Assembly (NCBI RefSeq): GCF_009834785.1 | Contig: NZ_WUYX01000026.1 | Coordinates: 1-61,014 of the forward strand | Direction: 5' to 3' | DNA: 61,014 nucleotides | From: Natronorubrum halalkaliphilum | GTDB lineage: Archaea; Halobacteriota; Halobacteria; Halobacteriales; Natrialbaceae | Part shown: piece after piece, positions 8,150-18,090 of the stretch | Layout: each line of letters starts with the position of its first letter | Numbering within the stretch: the first letter of the stretch is position 1 | The notes under the pieces: model-generated | Told to the model about the DNA's origin: nothing | The model's database searches: none | Seen by the model: only the letters and a program-made list of their open reading frames with translations | Translations under genes and position numbers: made by a program

Positions 8150-10267
8150 GTGACTACTGGCGTCGGTCGGACGATCGTCCTCGCACTCTTGCTGTGTTGT
8201 CTCCCGCTAACCGTCATGGGCGGCGCCGGCGCGGTGCCTGCAACGGGAGCCACCGGAGACAACGAGCGCGCGCTCGGGAGCGTCGCGTTCCAGCAGGATG
8301 CGGCCGACGGCAACGAGACCGTCCGCCACCAGAACCCCGACGAGTACAGCGGCGACGGCGATCAGGAGGAACTCGAGCGCTGGCTCTCGGGGTGGCTGTC
8401 AGAGCAACTCGAGGGCGGTGCGGTCGAATTGAGCGAAGGCGAGTACGACATGGCCAGCGAGTACGTCGACGACGAGTACAGCGACAGGCTCGCCCAGTAC
8501 GTCGAGGTCTCCGGTGGCGGTGACGGTGGTGGGGGAGACGGCGACGGCGGCGGCCTGAGCCAGCAGGCACAGGCCTTCGAGGAGGCCCAGGCCGAACAAC
8601 AGCGGGTCGCGAACGCGGCCGCGACGTACAACGAGACGAGGACGGAGTACCGGGAAGCACGCGAGGCGGGTGACGCCGAAGAAGCCCGAGAGCTGGCACG
8701 CGAACTCGAGACGCTCGCTCAGGACCTCGACGACGCGACCCAGAACGCGCTGGTGCAGTACGACGCCCTCAGCGAGGATGCCGATATCGACCTCTCCGAG
8801 GCCAGAGCGGCCATCGAAACGACGAATCAGGACGTTCAAACGGAGCAGGCCGACATTCGTGATGCGGAGTTCGTCGAAACCGAAATGACTCTCGAGGCCG
8901 CAAACGAGGAGATCTCGTTTACCGATCCGCTGGTCGGCACCGGCGAGTTACGGACGGCAAACGGGACGCCGATCACCAACGAGGAGATCGATCTCGAGGT
9001 GGGCAACCAGACGATTCAGACCGAGACGGACGCGACCGGTTCGTTCGATCTCGAGTACCGACCGATCGCCGTCCCGCTATCCGCCGAGTCGGTGTCGGTC
9101 CAGTACGTGCCCGGAAATCAGACCGACTACCTCGGCAGCGAGACGAGCGTCCCGGTCTCCATCGAGCAAACCGAACCGCCGCTCGAGGTCGCGTCGGTGA
9201 GCCCCGAGCCGGTGGCGTACAACGATACGGTGACGGTCGAGGCCGGACTCGTCGCCGACGACGGCACGACTCACAACGTTTCCACGGCGGTTTCGATCGG
9301 CGGCGTCTCGCTGGGAACGTTGGACTTCGACGAGCGAACGTTCGACGAGAACGCGACGGTGCCGGCGGACGTCCCGGCGGGCGAACAGCCGCTCGAGGTC
9401 GCCCTGCCGTTCGGTGATCGAGCGGTGGCAAGCATCGACGCGGAGACGACGGTTACGGTCGCGGAAACCGAGCCCGAACTGGCCGTCGGCGCGACGTCGA
9501 GTGGCGATCAGGAGGTGACGGTCAACGGGACGCTCGCGGTCGCCAGCGGCGGTGACATCGACGGCGTCGAAGGCGAGTCCGTCCAGATCGTGTCCAGCGA
9601 TACCGTTCTCGGGACGCTGACCACGGGCGACGGCGGCGAGTTCGGCGACACGCTCGAGCTACCCGAGGAGATGGCGGCGGGCGACGTCCAGATCGTCGCC
9701 GTTCACGACGATGACGGGACGAACCTGGCGCGAGCGGAAGCCGAGACGACGGTCTCGTTCCCCGGCGGCTCGCTGCTTCCGACGTGGGCATGGCTCGTCA
9801 TCGCGTTGCTCGCCGCGGTCGCCGCCGGGGCCGGGCTCCGCTGGTATCGGGCCGGCACGGACTCGGAGTCGGTCCCCGACAGCCAGGGCGATAGCGAAAC
9901 GCCGGTGTCGGCGACCGAGACGATGGAGCCGTCGGTCTCCCGGTCGCTGCTCTCCCACGCCGGCGAGCAGCTTTCGCGGGGTAACGCCGACGAGGCCGTT
10001 CGAGACTGCTACGCGGCGGTCCGCGGAACGCTCGAGTCCCAACTCGGCGCGGCCGGCTCGCTGACCCACTGGGAGTTCTACCAGCGGTATCAGGACGACG
10101 CGTCGGCCGCCGATCCGGAGCCGCTTCGAGACGTCACCGAGGGGTACGAACGCGCGACGTTCGGCCGTGAGGGCGTCTCCGAGCGCGAAGCCGAAACGGT
10201 CCTCGAGCGGGCCCGAGAGCTCTGCGGGTTCGAGGAGTCCGCCGGGCACCCGTCGGCTGACGATTGA
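8150..10267 (+). CDS. Exported multi-domain protein with C-terminal DUF4129-type domain
   Basis: A 705-residue protein from GTG 8150 (MTTGVGRTIVLALLLCCLPL), which gives a clean signal peptide; a TTG 27 bp upstream is the alternative. After the signal come an acidic Gly/Asp-rich linker, a helical coiled-coil stretch (about 135-230, many Ala/Glu/Arg), several beta-sandwich repeats (about 245-530), one membrane helix (about 541-566) and a cytoplasmic helical domain (about 600-695). The last domain contains DEAVRDCYAAVRGTLES and LTHWEFYQRY, typical of DUF4129. This domain often sits on transglutaminase-like envelope proteins; no transglutaminase triad is present here. It is divergent from the DUF58 operon with a shared 240-bp promoter region, so the two sides probably form one functional cluster. 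Confidence 0.78.
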   Translation: MTTGVGRTIVLALLLCCLPLTVMGGAGAVPATGATGDNERALGSVAFQQDAADGNETVRHQNPDEYSGDGDQEELERWLSGWLSEQLEGGAVELSEGEYDMASEYVDDEYSDRLAQYVEVSGGGDGGGGDGDGGGLSQQAQAFEEAQAEQQRVANAAATYNETRTEYREAREAGDAEEARELARELETLAQDLDDATQNALVQYDALSEDADIDLSEARAAIETTNQDVQTEQADIRDAEFVETEMTLEAANEEISFTDPLVGTGELRTANGTPITNEEIDLEVGNQTIQTETDATGSFDLEYRPIAVPLSAESVSVQYVPGNQTDYLGSETSVPVSIEQTEPPLEVASVSPEPVAYNDTVTVEAGLVADDGTTHNVSTAVSIGGVSLGTLDFDERTFDENATVPADVPAGEQPLEVALPFGDRAVASIDAETTVTVAETEPELAVGATSSGDQEVTVNGTLAVASGGDIDGVEGESVQIVSSDTVLGTLTTGDGGEFGDTLELPEEMAAGDVQIVAVHDDDGTNLARAEAETTVSFPGGSLLPTWAWLVIALLAAVAAGAGLRWYRAGTDSESVPDSQGDSETPVSATETMEPSVSRSLLSHAGEQLSRGNADEAVRDCYAAVRGTLESQLGAAGSLTHWEFYQRYQDDASAADPEPLRDVTEGYERATFGREGVSEREAETVLERARELCGFEESAGHPSADD

Positions 10268-10387
10268 CCGCGGACGGGACGATCGGTGAAACTCCCGTCA
10301 GTCGACACCATCGTTTCAGGAGCGTCTCTCCTGTATTCCGCCTCCAATTTTCACTGACACTGTTCTACCGCAACTGATATTATACGT

Positions 10388-10402
10388 GGAAATTTCCGGA
10401 AA
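10388..10402. promoter_or_regulatory. Overlapping palindromes in promoter of HTH gene
   Basis: Within the 215-bp non-coding gap 10268-10482 lie two overlapping perfect palindromes, GGAAATTTCC (10388-10397) and TTTCCGGAAA (10393-10402). An AT-rich box (TTTTAATTTAAGATA, near 10415) follows, about 60 bp before the ATG of the regulator. They are reasonable operator and BRE/TATA candidates for autoregulation. Confidence 0.35.
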
Positions 10403-10482
10403 TATAACTGTAGCTTTTAATTTAAGATACCTATAAGGGGAGCTCTGGAATAGGACTGGCAACAAGAGGGTGCAGACTGGAG

Positions 10483-11508
10483 ATGACCGAGTTACGGCAG
10501 ACGGCATCGGACCGAGGTACCGACAGCGGACCGAACGCCCCGCGTGCTATCATCCATAAGCAGATCCTCGAGGCGGCAGAACAGCGCCCGGACGCCTCCA
10601 TGGAGACGATTGCGGACGGAGTCAGCGGTGCAACGGTCACGACGGTCGAGCGCGTTCTCGAGGAGTACGGCGATCCGGGGAGCGATGCTGCGGACGAAGT
10701 CGGGGTTGCGGACGACTCCGAGACGACACCGAACGCTACTGAGATGAGCAACGAATCGACGACGCCGGCGACGGTCGAAGAGGAGTTACAATCGGAATCG
10801 GAATCGGACTCAAAATCGGAGCCGGTGCTGGACCGAACAGCACTCACCGAGAAGCAAGCCGAAACGTTGCGGGCAATCGCCGAGCGGCCCGACGCAACCC
10901 AGGCGGAACTCGCCGACACGCTCGGCGTTAGCAGCCCGACGATCAGCCAGCGCGTCAACTCCATCGAGGGCTTCGACTGGTCGAACCGCCACGAACTCGT
11001 GGAACCGCTGTTCGGGAACGGCGACGAAAGTGTACGGCAGCCGGCCGAGGCGACCCAGGGTGGGAACTCGAGTGGCGACCAGCACTCGGCCGATCCGGAG
11101 GACGGCGATACCGATCGGGCGACCGAAAGCGAGACCGACTCGCAAAACGACGGCTCGGTTGAGACACAGCCGGCTGCGTGTGCTCGCCAGCGAGAGGACG
11201 GTCAAGCCGCCGAAGACGAGGCAGACGGAGGCCAGGAGAGCGGTGACGATCGGCGAGCGGAACTCGAGGACCGGATCGACGAACTCACAGCACAGGTTAG
11301 AACCCTGCAAGACGAAGTCGAAGCGCTTCAGGGACGGGAGACGGCGACGGAATCGGTGCTCGACGACCCCGAACTCGCACACAAGGTCGTCCACGCCTGT
11401 CTGCATTCGGATCGGATCACTGAGGAAGAGGAGTTGCAGTTGCTTCGAGATGTGACGGCCGCCGGATCGGCCGAACAGGCCGGGACCGAGAGCTCGTTCG
11501 AAGGCTGA
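10483..11508 (+). CDS. Two-HTH acidic regulator with coiled coil
   Basis: A 341-residue likely DNA-binding protein. An N-terminal helical segment (20-62, IIHKQILEAAEQRPDASMET) resembles a degenerate HTH. A clear winged-helix domain follows at about 118-165: LTEKQAETLRAIAERPDATQ, then AELADTLGVSSPTISQRVNS as the recognition part. Long acidic Ser/Asp linkers separate these from a coiled coil (about 253-287, ELEDRIDELTAQVRTLQDEV) that probably dimerises, and a short helical C-terminus. It lies between two envelope genes (DUF4129 and DUF1616) in the same direction and has its own AT-rich promoter, so it may control that cluster. Targets are not deducible from sequence. Confidence 0.75.
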   Translation: MTELRQTASDRGTDSGPNAPRAIIHKQILEAAEQRPDASMETIADGVSGATVTTVERVLEEYGDPGSDAADEVGVADDSETTPNATEMSNESTTPATVEEELQSESESDSKSEPVLDRTALTEKQAETLRAIAERPDATQAELADTLGVSSPTISQRVNSIEGFDWSNRHELVEPLFGNGDESVRQPAEATQGGNSSGDQHSADPEDGDTDRATESETDSQNDGSVETQPAACARQREDGQAAEDEADGGQESGDDRRAELEDRIDELTAQVRTLQDEVEALQGRETATESVLDDPELAHKVVHACLHSDRITEEEELQLLRDVTAAGSAEQAGTESSFEG

Positions 11509-11743
11509 CCGACGCTCGAGCGAAACGCCACTAGTACTCCTCTCGGCATCAGCGTCCGCCGCTCGGTCCTGCGGTCACTAGTACTAGGAACGCTGACCCG
11601 GTGCTTCTAGTCCTTCGTGTCAATTGTTTCGGACGTAGCGTATATGTCACAGGAACGATACTATCGTACGTTGGCTCTCGGTGGGCGACCATCCGAACGG
11701 TGACCGGTTTGCTTTTACCGGTGTCGTCGCTACGTACGGGTGA

Positions 11744-12853
11744 ATGACCGAGTCGCGTTCACTGGTGGCCATGCTTCCGCGACCAGTCCGGCGGCTCCCG
11801 GCCGATCTCGCTGCCGTGCTCGTCCTCGTCGCCGCGACGAACATCGCCGCCCTCGCCCCCGTGATCCGCGACACGCCGCTTCGGGTGCCCCTCGGGCTCG
11901 CCTTCGTCCTCTTCGTGCCCGGCTACGCGTTTATCGCGGCGCTGTTTCCCGAAGCCGGCGAATCGCCCGTCGAGGCGGGCGAGTCGGAGACGGACGAACC
12001 CGAACTCGGAACCGACGCCGACACCGCAGAGAGCTCCCTCTTTCAGGGCGGGCTCCCCCGCTCGGGAATCGACGGCATCGAGCGTGTCGCACTCTCGTTC
12101 GGGCTGAGCATCGCCATCACCCCGCTGCTCGGACTGGTATTGAACTTCACGCCGTGGGGGATTCGACTGGTGCCGATCATGGTCGCCGTGAGCGGCTTTA
12201 CCGTCATCGCGACCGTCGTCGCCGCCAATCGTCGGTGGGAACTCCCCGAAGACGAGCGGTTCTACGTCCCCTACCGGACGTGGTACGCCGCGGCTCGCTC
12301 GGAACTGCTCGAGCCGGACACGCGAGCCGACGCCGCGTTGAACGTGTTGCTAGCGCTGTCCGTGATGCTGGCGATCGCGAGCGTCAGTTACGCGATCATG
12401 GTGCCACCCGACGGCGAGCAGTTCTCCGCGATCTACATCCTGACCGAAGACGACGACGGCGAACTGGTCGCCGACGACTATCCGACCGAGTTCACCCAGG
12501 GCGAGAGCCAGGAGATCGTCCTCGGCGTCGACAACCACGAACACCGGACCGTCGACTACACCGTCGTCCTGGTCGAACAACAGGTGGCCATCGAGGCGAA
12601 CCAGACCGTTATCGAGGACGACGAAACGGTCACGGTCAACGAAACCGTCGTCGAAGACCAACGCGAACTCGAGCGCTTCGAGACCCAGCTGGCACACAAC
12701 GAGAGCTGGCACCATTCTCACGACCTCGAGCCGACCATGACCGGCGAGAACGTGCGACTCGTCTGGCTGCTCTACCCCGACGAGGTTCCCGCGGAGCCGT
12801 CGATGGACTCGACCGAGTACTACGTCCATCTGTGGGTCGACGTCGAAGAGTGA
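11744..12853 (+). CDS. DUF1616 family membrane protein
   Basis: A 369-residue protein with an N-terminal membrane module: helices near 20-37, 45-62 (PLGLAFVLFVPGYAFIAALF, the usual DUF1616 opening), 118-140 and 143-164. A further helix at about 203-223 leads into an extracellular beta domain. That domain has Glu/Asp-rich strands and the terminal block NVRLVWLLYPDEVPAE. DUF1616 proteins are archaeal envelope proteins of unknown biochemical role, often next to glycosylation or surface genes. An ATG at 11744 is preceded by GTACGGGTG. The gene follows the HTH regulator by 235 bp, and that gap carries only imperfect repeats (ACTAGTACT twice). Confidence 0.82.
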   Translation: MTESRSLVAMLPRPVRRLPADLAAVLVLVAATNIAALAPVIRDTPLRVPLGLAFVLFVPGYAFIAALFPEAGESPVEAGESETDEPELGTDADTAESSLFQGGLPRSGIDGIERVALSFGLSIAITPLLGLVLNFTPWGIRLVPIMVAVSGFTVIATVVAANRRWELPEDERFYVPYRTWYAAARSELLEPDTRADAALNVLLALSVMLAIASVSYAIMVPPDGEQFSAIYILTEDDDGELVADDYPTEFTQGESQEIVLGVDNHEHRTVDYTVVLVEQQVAIEANQTVIEDDETVTVNETVVEDQRELERFETQLAHNESWHHSHDLEPTMTGENVRLVWLLYPDEVPAEPSMDSTEYYVHLWVDVEE

Positions 12854-13302
12854 GACTGACTGCGGTAGTCAACGAGCACCGATCGCGACCCGAGGTGGCG
12901 ATCGGCGGTACATTCTTTGAGTGATTCGTTTGACGAGGCACTTCTCGGTGAGCAGTTACTGTTACCGCCGCGTTCTCGAGCCATCAGCACGGCTCCGTGC
13001 GGAACGGCCAGCGCGTCCGCATCGCCGATGGATCAATGCAACTGTCAATTATTGCTGACAGCATCCGCTGGGGAGCGTTCTCGGCTGCTACCCATGGGAG
13101 AAAGGTCGTGTTAGTTGACGTTCCGTCTGGGCCGTTTCGCCGCTTTCGTGAAAGTGCGTTATCCGGGTTGAAACTGCGATTTTCGCGGTCATCGATGGTC
13201 GTGGGAATCCCGGCGATGCCTGAAGGATTTCCATAATCACAGACCGTCTCTGTGACGATAATAGACCTTTATGATATGTTTCACCATGGATGGGTATCGA
13301 GG
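12854..13302. other. Non-coding stretch of 449 bp
   Basis: Short frames exist in this gap (for example 12997-13236 plus strand), but none has convincing codon usage, family similarity or a ribosome site. The last 40 bp are AT-rich (GATAATAGACCTTTATGATA) and fit a promoter for the Tat-exported protein. I see no repeat or RNA gene. Confidence 0.4.
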
Positions 13303-14490
13303 ATGACAGACAACAAAACGAACGAGACGGATCGGCGAATCGGTCGCCGTTCGGTGGTACTCGGTGCGGGAGGAATCGCACTGGGTGCCGCTGGTATCGC
13401 CGGCGGCGCGAGCGTCCTTGCGGATGAACACGACGAGCCGGGACCACCAGATGACGCGGGCCCACCGGACGACGCGGGCCCACCAAACGGTGAGGAGGAC
13501 ACGACGATGTCCCCGGAACAGTTCATCGCCCAGCTTCGTACCGAGGCGTTCCTGGTTGACGTCGATGGGGATGAAGCGTTTCAGACGACGATGCAGGTGG
13601 AGCCCGAGGGAGCGGTCAGTGTCACGTCGGATGTCGACACCCGCGACTACGTCGGTGCCGGGATCGATCTCCTCGAGCAATCACCCTCGTTGGGCCAGGT
13701 CGTCAGCGACGAGACAACGTACGATGGGGCCCCTGATGAGGTCTTTTTGGCCTTCCAGACGGGTGGCACGAGGTTCGGCGGCGCAGTCAGGAGATTCGGG
13801 ATGGGCGACGACTCGAACGGGCTCCCTGCCGATGACTGGTTCGCCGTCGAGATCGATATTGCGGACGCCAACCTTGGTGCGATCCAGCAAGAGCTGTCGG
13901 CCCCCGATATCAGCGTCGACGACGTCATCGCGCTACTCGAGCGAGAAGGTCTGGACGGCATCGAATCCGGTGTAAACCTCACTCAACGGTTCGATTCTGG
14001 AGCGACCGTTCTCGGTATGGCCCTCGGCGCCGGTGACCCCTTCGAGGGCACCACGACCGACGCGACCTTCGACAACCTGCAGGTCGCCGGCGAACCGCAG
14101 CCGATTCCGGCCGTGCTCTCGATGGATACGTCGTTTACCCGCCCCGGGGGCCAAGGTGGCGGCGGTCGAATCACTGCGGAACTCTCGTTTGCGGCTGACG
14201 AGCCAGGACTCTCGGCGACGGAGATCGACCCGGGTACGGTACGCGCGTCTCCGTATGCCTCGGTCGCACCGCCGGTTCCAGGAAGCCCACAGGCCCAGAA
14301 CTTCGCCGAGGCCGACGCCGTCAGCGACGTAACCGAGGACAGCATCACCGTCGAGTTCGTACCGGGGCAGATCCAGCGACTGCTCGACGGCGACCAACCG
14401 ACGACGATGCTCGTCTACGGCGACTTCGCCGACGAACCCTACACGTTCGTCGGCGTCGGCGAACTCGAGGGTCCCGGACGCGGAAACTGA
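13303..14490 (+). CDS. Tat-exported acidic protein, unknown function
   Basis: A 395-residue protein from ATG 13303. The open frame reaches 13252, but the Tat signal begins best here: RRIGRRSVVLGAGGIALGAA is a twin-arginine motif with a hydrophobic core, cut probably near GGASVLA. A Pro/Asp-Gly linker (PPDDAGPPDDAGPP, a tandem hexapeptide repeat) follows. The mature domain is beta-rich with no recognised catalytic motif; VDVDGDEAFQTTMQ and EPYTFVGVGELEG can be read near its ends. There is no lipobox Cys and no C-terminal anchor, so it is likely released or attached non-covalently. It converges with the ABC exporter operon, separated by only 26 bp, and could be a substrate, but that is inference. 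Confidence 0.72.
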   Translation: MTDNKTNETDRRIGRRSVVLGAGGIALGAAGIAGGASVLADEHDEPGPPDDAGPPDDAGPPNGEEDTTMSPEQFIAQLRTEAFLVDVDGDEAFQTTMQVEPEGAVSVTSDVDTRDYVGAGIDLLEQSPSLGQVVSDETTYDGAPDEVFLAFQTGGTRFGGAVRRFGMGDDSNGLPADDWFAVEIDIADANLGAIQQELSAPDISVDDVIALLEREGLDGIESGVNLTQRFDSGATVLGMALGAGDPFEGTTTDATFDNLQVAGEPQPIPAVLSMDTSFTRPGGQGGGGRITAELSFAADEPGLSATEIDPGTVRASPYASVAPPVPGSPQAQNFAEADAVSDVTEDSITVEFVPGQIQRLLDGDQPTTMLVYGDFADEPYTFVGVGELEGPGRGN

Positions 14491-14516
14491 ATCAGTAGTA
14501 CGCTTTTTTCGGCGCG

Positions 14517-15740
14517 TTAGCCGGCGAGGTGTTCGAACCTGGTGTAGACGCTGGCTCGCCAGCCGGCGACGACGGCACCGATCGTCCCGACGCCGACCGC
14601 GATCGCGAAGCCGACGAGATAGATCTCCGGCGGGGTGCGCAACAGGTTTTCGAACCCGACGAGCGAGGCCGCGAGGCGGTTCAACGCGAACGCCGCGGCC
14701 GGCGTCGCGAGCAGGCCGAGGACGCCGCCACACAGTCCGAGCACGATCCCCTGGCCGCCGATGAGTGCGGTGATCAGCCCCCGCGAGAGCCCGATCGCGC
14801 GGAGGGCCGCGAGCTCTCGTCGCTGCTGGGCCGCGACGAGCGCCAGGAGATTCACCGTGAGGATGATCCCCGCGAGCACGGCCAGGACGACGAGGGCGAC
14901 GCCGCTGGCGAGCAACAGAATCTGCTGTTCGACCATCGACTCGAGTTGCTCCTCGCTCGTTCGAACCTCGTACTCCGGATACTGCTCCTGCAGGTCGTCG
15001 CTGACGGCGTCGCGATCGGCTCCGTCCGCGACGGTGACGGTCACGTAGGTGGCCCGATCCGCACCCGTCGTCCCCGCGATCTGCTGGAGTTCTGAGAGCG
15101 GCATCGTAAGGGTCGACGTGCCCAGAAACTGCGAGTAGGTCTCCGAGATGCCGACGACGGTAAACTCGTGTGTCGATGCCGTCTCGGGGCTCGTTCCGAC
15201 GTAGATCGTGTCACCGACGTCGGCGTCGATGCGCTCGGCCATCTGGGGATCGAGAATGACCTCGTAGGTCATCGGCCCGTCGTAGTCCCCGTCGCCGTAG
15301 TGGACGTTCCCCTCGGAGAAGCCGTCGCCGGCCTCGAGGGTCATCCCGCCGTGTTCGCCCGGGACGCCGACGCCCGAGACGACCTCGAGATCGTCCGGTT
15401 CGGTGCCGGCGTACACCGCGTGGAACGCGAGCGGGGACGCGCCGGTGACGTCGTCGCGCGCCTCGATATCGTCGGCGAGCCGGTGGGAGTCGGGGATCGG
15501 GTTCTCCATCCCACCGGCGGCCGTGAGTTCGACCGCGTCGCCCGTGATCCAGACGTCCTGATCGGCCTCGGCGAACCGTTCCTCGCCCGTCTCGAGGACG
15601 CCGATTCCCAGCCCGGCGAGCAGCGTCACCGCGAGGACGGCCAGCCCGATCGCGAGGATCACGAGCAGCGTCCGGCCGACGTCGTGGCGGAGCTGGGCCG
15701 CCGACAGGCGGGCGATCGCGAAGAGTCGTTGGCGAATCAT
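14517..15740 (-). CDS. ABC transporter permease, FtsX/MacB type (second)
   Basis: A 407-residue permease with the MacB/LolC topology. There is one N-terminal helix (about 22-47, LLVILAIGLAVLAVTLLAGL), a large extracytoplasmic domain (about 50-275) and three C-terminal helices (about 276-306, 322-345, 375-397). The helix pair carries the FtsX-family block LALVAAQQRRELAALRAIGL. The family exports lipoproteins or peptides, or acts as a mechanotransmitter, rather than importing solutes. It is the last gene of a three-gene operon with another permease and an ATPase. The 42-bp gap before it contains a small degenerate repeat (TCGAGTTTCGAGTTTCGG), so expression may depend on read-through. Confidence 0.86.
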   Translation of the reverse strand: MIRQRLFAIARLSAAQLRHDVGRTLLVILAIGLAVLAVTLLAGLGIGVLETGEERFAEADQDVWITGDAVELTAAGGMENPIPDSHRLADDIEARDDVTGASPLAFHAVYAGTEPDDLEVVSGVGVPGEHGGMTLEAGDGFSEGNVHYGDGDYDGPMTYEVILDPQMAERIDADVGDTIYVGTSPETASTHEFTVVGISETYSQFLGTSTLTMPLSELQQIAGTTGADRATYVTVTVADGADRDAVSDDLQEQYPEYEVRTSEEQLESMVEQQILLLASGVALVVLAVLAGIILTVNLLALVAAQQRRELAALRAIGLSRGLITALIGGQGIVLGLCGGVLGLLATPAAAFALNRLAASLVGFENLLRTPPEIYLVGFAIAVGVGTIGAVVAGWRASVYTRFEHLAG

Positions 15741-15782
15741 AGCTCTGGGTATCGAGTTTCGAGTTTCGGATTTCGGGTATCG

Positions 15783-17060
15783 CTAGCGACGGAGTTCGGC
15801 GATGGCGTCCGTTCGTGCGGCGAGGTACAGCGGATAGGGCATCGCGAACAGTCCGGCACCGATCGCGACGCCGAGGGCGTAGGGGATGAACGCCGGATGG
15901 GTGGTCGCGATCGCGCTCGAGGTCACCGTTTCCATCGCGAGGTAGTTGGTGAGCGCGATCCCGCCGTAGCCGACGGCGATGCCGATCAGTCCGCCGGCGA
16001 TCGTAAGCCCGAGGGTCATGATCGCAACGATGGCGAGACGCGACCGGGTGGGAAAGCCGACCGACGCGAGGACGGCGAGGGTCTGGCGTTCGCGTTCGAC
16101 AACGAGCGCCGACGCGGTGGTGATAAAGAGCGTACAGATGCCGATGCCGACGACCAGTGCGATGGCGCTCGTCGCGAGCGCGAGGTCGTCGTCCTGTAAC
16201 GCCGCGAGGCCGGCGTCACCGTCGGATTCGACCGTCGCGTTCGGGTACGTCTCCTCGACGGCGGCTTCGGCCGCCGACGACTCGGTTCCGACGAGCACCT
16301 GATCGGCGAGATCTTCCTCCGCCGCGCCGGTCAGCGTTTGCAGTTCGCTCAGCCGGACCACGACGACGGGCAGTTCACTCGAGAGCGAGGCGGTGTCGGC
16401 ACCGTCGTCGATCGCGGTGACTTCGTGGGGCTGGGAGAGCGCCCCGGTTCGGGGACTCATGAGGAACAACTGGTCCGTCTCCTCGGCCTCGAGTTGGGCG
16501 GCCGCCCCCGACGAGAGGACGGCGTCGCCGGTCTCGGGGCCGTCGTAGCTCCCGTCGGCGTAGTGTGGATCGCCCGGCTCGAGGGCGTCGGTCGAGACGC
16601 CGCCGACGGGCGGGGAGCCCTCGCTGGGGACGATCCCGACGGCGAGGACGTTGACGGGGTCGTCGGAGTCGGGCGTCCCCGCCTGAACGACCTCCATGAG
16701 CACGGGAACTGCGTAGTCGACGTCCTCCCGGTCGTCGATCGTGGCCGTCCGCTCGTGGGCGTCGCTGAGTCGCGGCCCCTCGATTTCGACGACCGGTGAG
16801 AGAGTCCCGCCGTCCTCGGGGACGACGCGGATGTCCGCCTCGTCCTCGGTCGTGTCGTCGGCGAGCGCAACGCTGAGCCCGGTGACGATCACGAGCAGCG
16901 CGATGGTGACCGCGACGAGGCCGATCGTGACGGTGGTTCGTCGGGGCGTCTGTCGGAACTGCGCCGCGACCCGGCCGACGGCGAACCGGAAGATCGCGAG
17001 CCAGCGTCTGGGAGCGGCGGCTGCTGTGGGTCGGTCGTCGGTGTCGTCCCTACCGCCCAT
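15783..17060 (-). CDS. ABC transporter permease, FtsX/MacB type (first)
   Basis: A 425-residue permease built like its neighbour. An N-terminal helix follows a basic stretch ([20 protein letters not shown]). A large periplasmic-type domain (about 75-300) precedes three C-terminal helices, with the conserved coupling block [20 protein letters not shown]. That segment contacts the ATPase in MacB-type exporters. The two permeases probably form a heterodimer. Its start lies inside the end of the ATPase gene (11-bp overlap), which indicates translational coupling. The extracellular domain is distinct from that of the second permease, which fits a paralogous pair. Confidence 0.86.
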   Translation of the reverse strand: MGGRDDTDDRPTAAAAPRRWLAIFRFAVGRVAAQFRQTPRRTTVTIGLVAVTIALLVIVTGLSVALADDTTEDEADIRVVPEDGGTLSPVVEIEGPRLSDAHERTATIDDREDVDYAVPVLMEVVQAGTPDSDDPVNVLAVGIVPSEGSPPVGGVSTDALEPGDPHYADGSYDGPETGDAVLSSGAAAQLEAEETDQLFLMSPRTGALSQPHEVTAIDDGADTASLSSELPVVVVRLSELQTLTGAAEEDLADQVLVGTESSAAEAAVEETYPNATVESDGDAGLAALQDDDLALATSAIALVVGIGICTLFITTASALVVERERQTLAVLASVGFPTRSRLAIVAIMTLGLTIAGGLIGIAVGYGGIALTNYLAMETVTSSAIATTHPAFIPYALGVAIGAGLFAMPYPLYLAARTDAIAELRR

Positions 17061-17787
17061 CGTCGATCACCTCCCCGTCGAGCAGTCGGACGACGCGGTG
17101 CATTCGGTCGACGGCTCGCTCGTCGTGGGTCGCCAACACGACCGTCCGCTCGTCCGCGACGTCGACGAGGAGGGCGAGGATGGCCATCCCGGTTTCCGTG
17201 TCCAGTTCACCCGTCGGCTCGTCGGCGAGAACCACGTCGGGATCCGTGACGAGCGAGCGGGCGATCGCCACCCGCTGTTGTTCGCCCCCGCTGAGTTCGC
17301 CGGGTCGATGGTCGACGCGGTCGCCCAGACCGACCTGCTCGAGGAGCTCTCGAGCGCGAGTCCGTCGGTCCCGTCGGCCGTAGCCGAGTTGGACGAGCGG
17401 AAGGGCGACGTTCGCCGCGGCCGAGAGCGCGGGGAGGAGATGAAACTGCTGGAAGACGAGGCCGACCGACTCGCGGCGGAGTCGGGTCCGTTCGGTTTCG
17501 GAGCGGGTCGTGAGATCGGTGCCGAGCAGTTCGACGGTGCCCGCGGTCGGGACGACGAGCCCGGCGATCGCGTGGAGCACGGTCGACTTCCCGCTGCCGC
17601 TCGGGCCCGTGAGGCCGACGACCTCGTTCGATCGGATCTCGAGGGAGACGTCTCGGAGCGCCGTGACTGATCGGCCGGCGTCCGAGCCGAGCCACGACGA
17701 CCGGCCGCCGTACTCGTGGGTGACGTCGGTACACCGAACGGCGACCGGCCGGGCTGTCGCCGTCTCCGAGGGTCGTTCACGCGCCAT
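17050..17787 (-). CDS. ABC transporter ATP-binding protein, LolD/MacB type
   Basis: A 245-residue ATPase. Walker A is [17 protein letters not shown], the Q-loop is [20 protein letters not shown], the signature is [15 protein letters not shown], and Walker B plus D-loop is [16 protein letters not shown], followed by H-loop [11 protein letters not shown]. The Q-loop/ELD sequence style places it in the LolD/MacB/FtsE group, matching the adjacent FtsX-like permeases. It is the first gene of the exporter operon and reads leftward from a 300-bp gap that holds an inverted repeat (17907-17925). The substrate is unknown; a cell-envelope function is likely given the surrounding genes. Confidence 0.92.
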   Translation of the reverse strand: MARERPSETATARPVAVRCTDVTHEYGGRSSWLGSDAGRSVTALRDVSLEIRSNEVVGLTGPSGSGKSTVLHAIAGLVVPTAGTVELLGTDLTTRSETERTRLRRESVGLVFQQFHLLPALSAAANVALPLVQLGYGRRDRRTRARELLEQVGLGDRVDHRPGELSGGEQQRVAIARSLVTDPDVVLADEPTGELDTETGMAILALLVDVADERTVVLATHDERAVDRMHRVVRLLDGEVIDDGR

Positions 17788-17906
17788 ACTCGAGTCGAAC
17801 TACCGTATCGTGTCACTCAGTGACTATTGTTTGGGTCCGCCTACTCCCCGGAGTGGCCGCGGTTTGTCGCGATCCGGGCCAGTGCTGTCGGTCGGTGGTT
17901 CGGGTC

Positions 17907-17925
17907 CCGTAATAGGATATTACGG
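17907..17925. promoter_or_regulatory. Inverted repeat upstream of ABC operon
   Basis: CCGTAATA and TATTACGG form a perfect 8-bp inverted repeat with a 3-bp spacer, 120 bp upstream of the ATPase start. The surrounding gap 17788-18090 also carries the direct repeat CAGTGACTA (near 17816 and 17970) and an AT-rich stretch at 18000-18030 that could serve the zinc-finger gene. An operator is plausible; a terminator is less so. Confidence 0.35.
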
Positions 17926-18090
17926 AACGGTCGCGGCGCTGACGCCGATCTGGTACGCGGGGGCGTTCAGTGACTACTATCGTGTACGTGAGGAATTTTA
18001 GTTATCGTAACAATATAGAAAAGATACTATTTTGAAAGATTGATCAACGGCAGGGAAAGGTTAATTACTAAGTGTGTTGGTGAGCTCAAT

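Noticed and set aside
12997-13236. 79-codon frame before the Tat protein
   Set aside because: No similarity or coding bias; it lies in the promoter-side gap and is probably chance.
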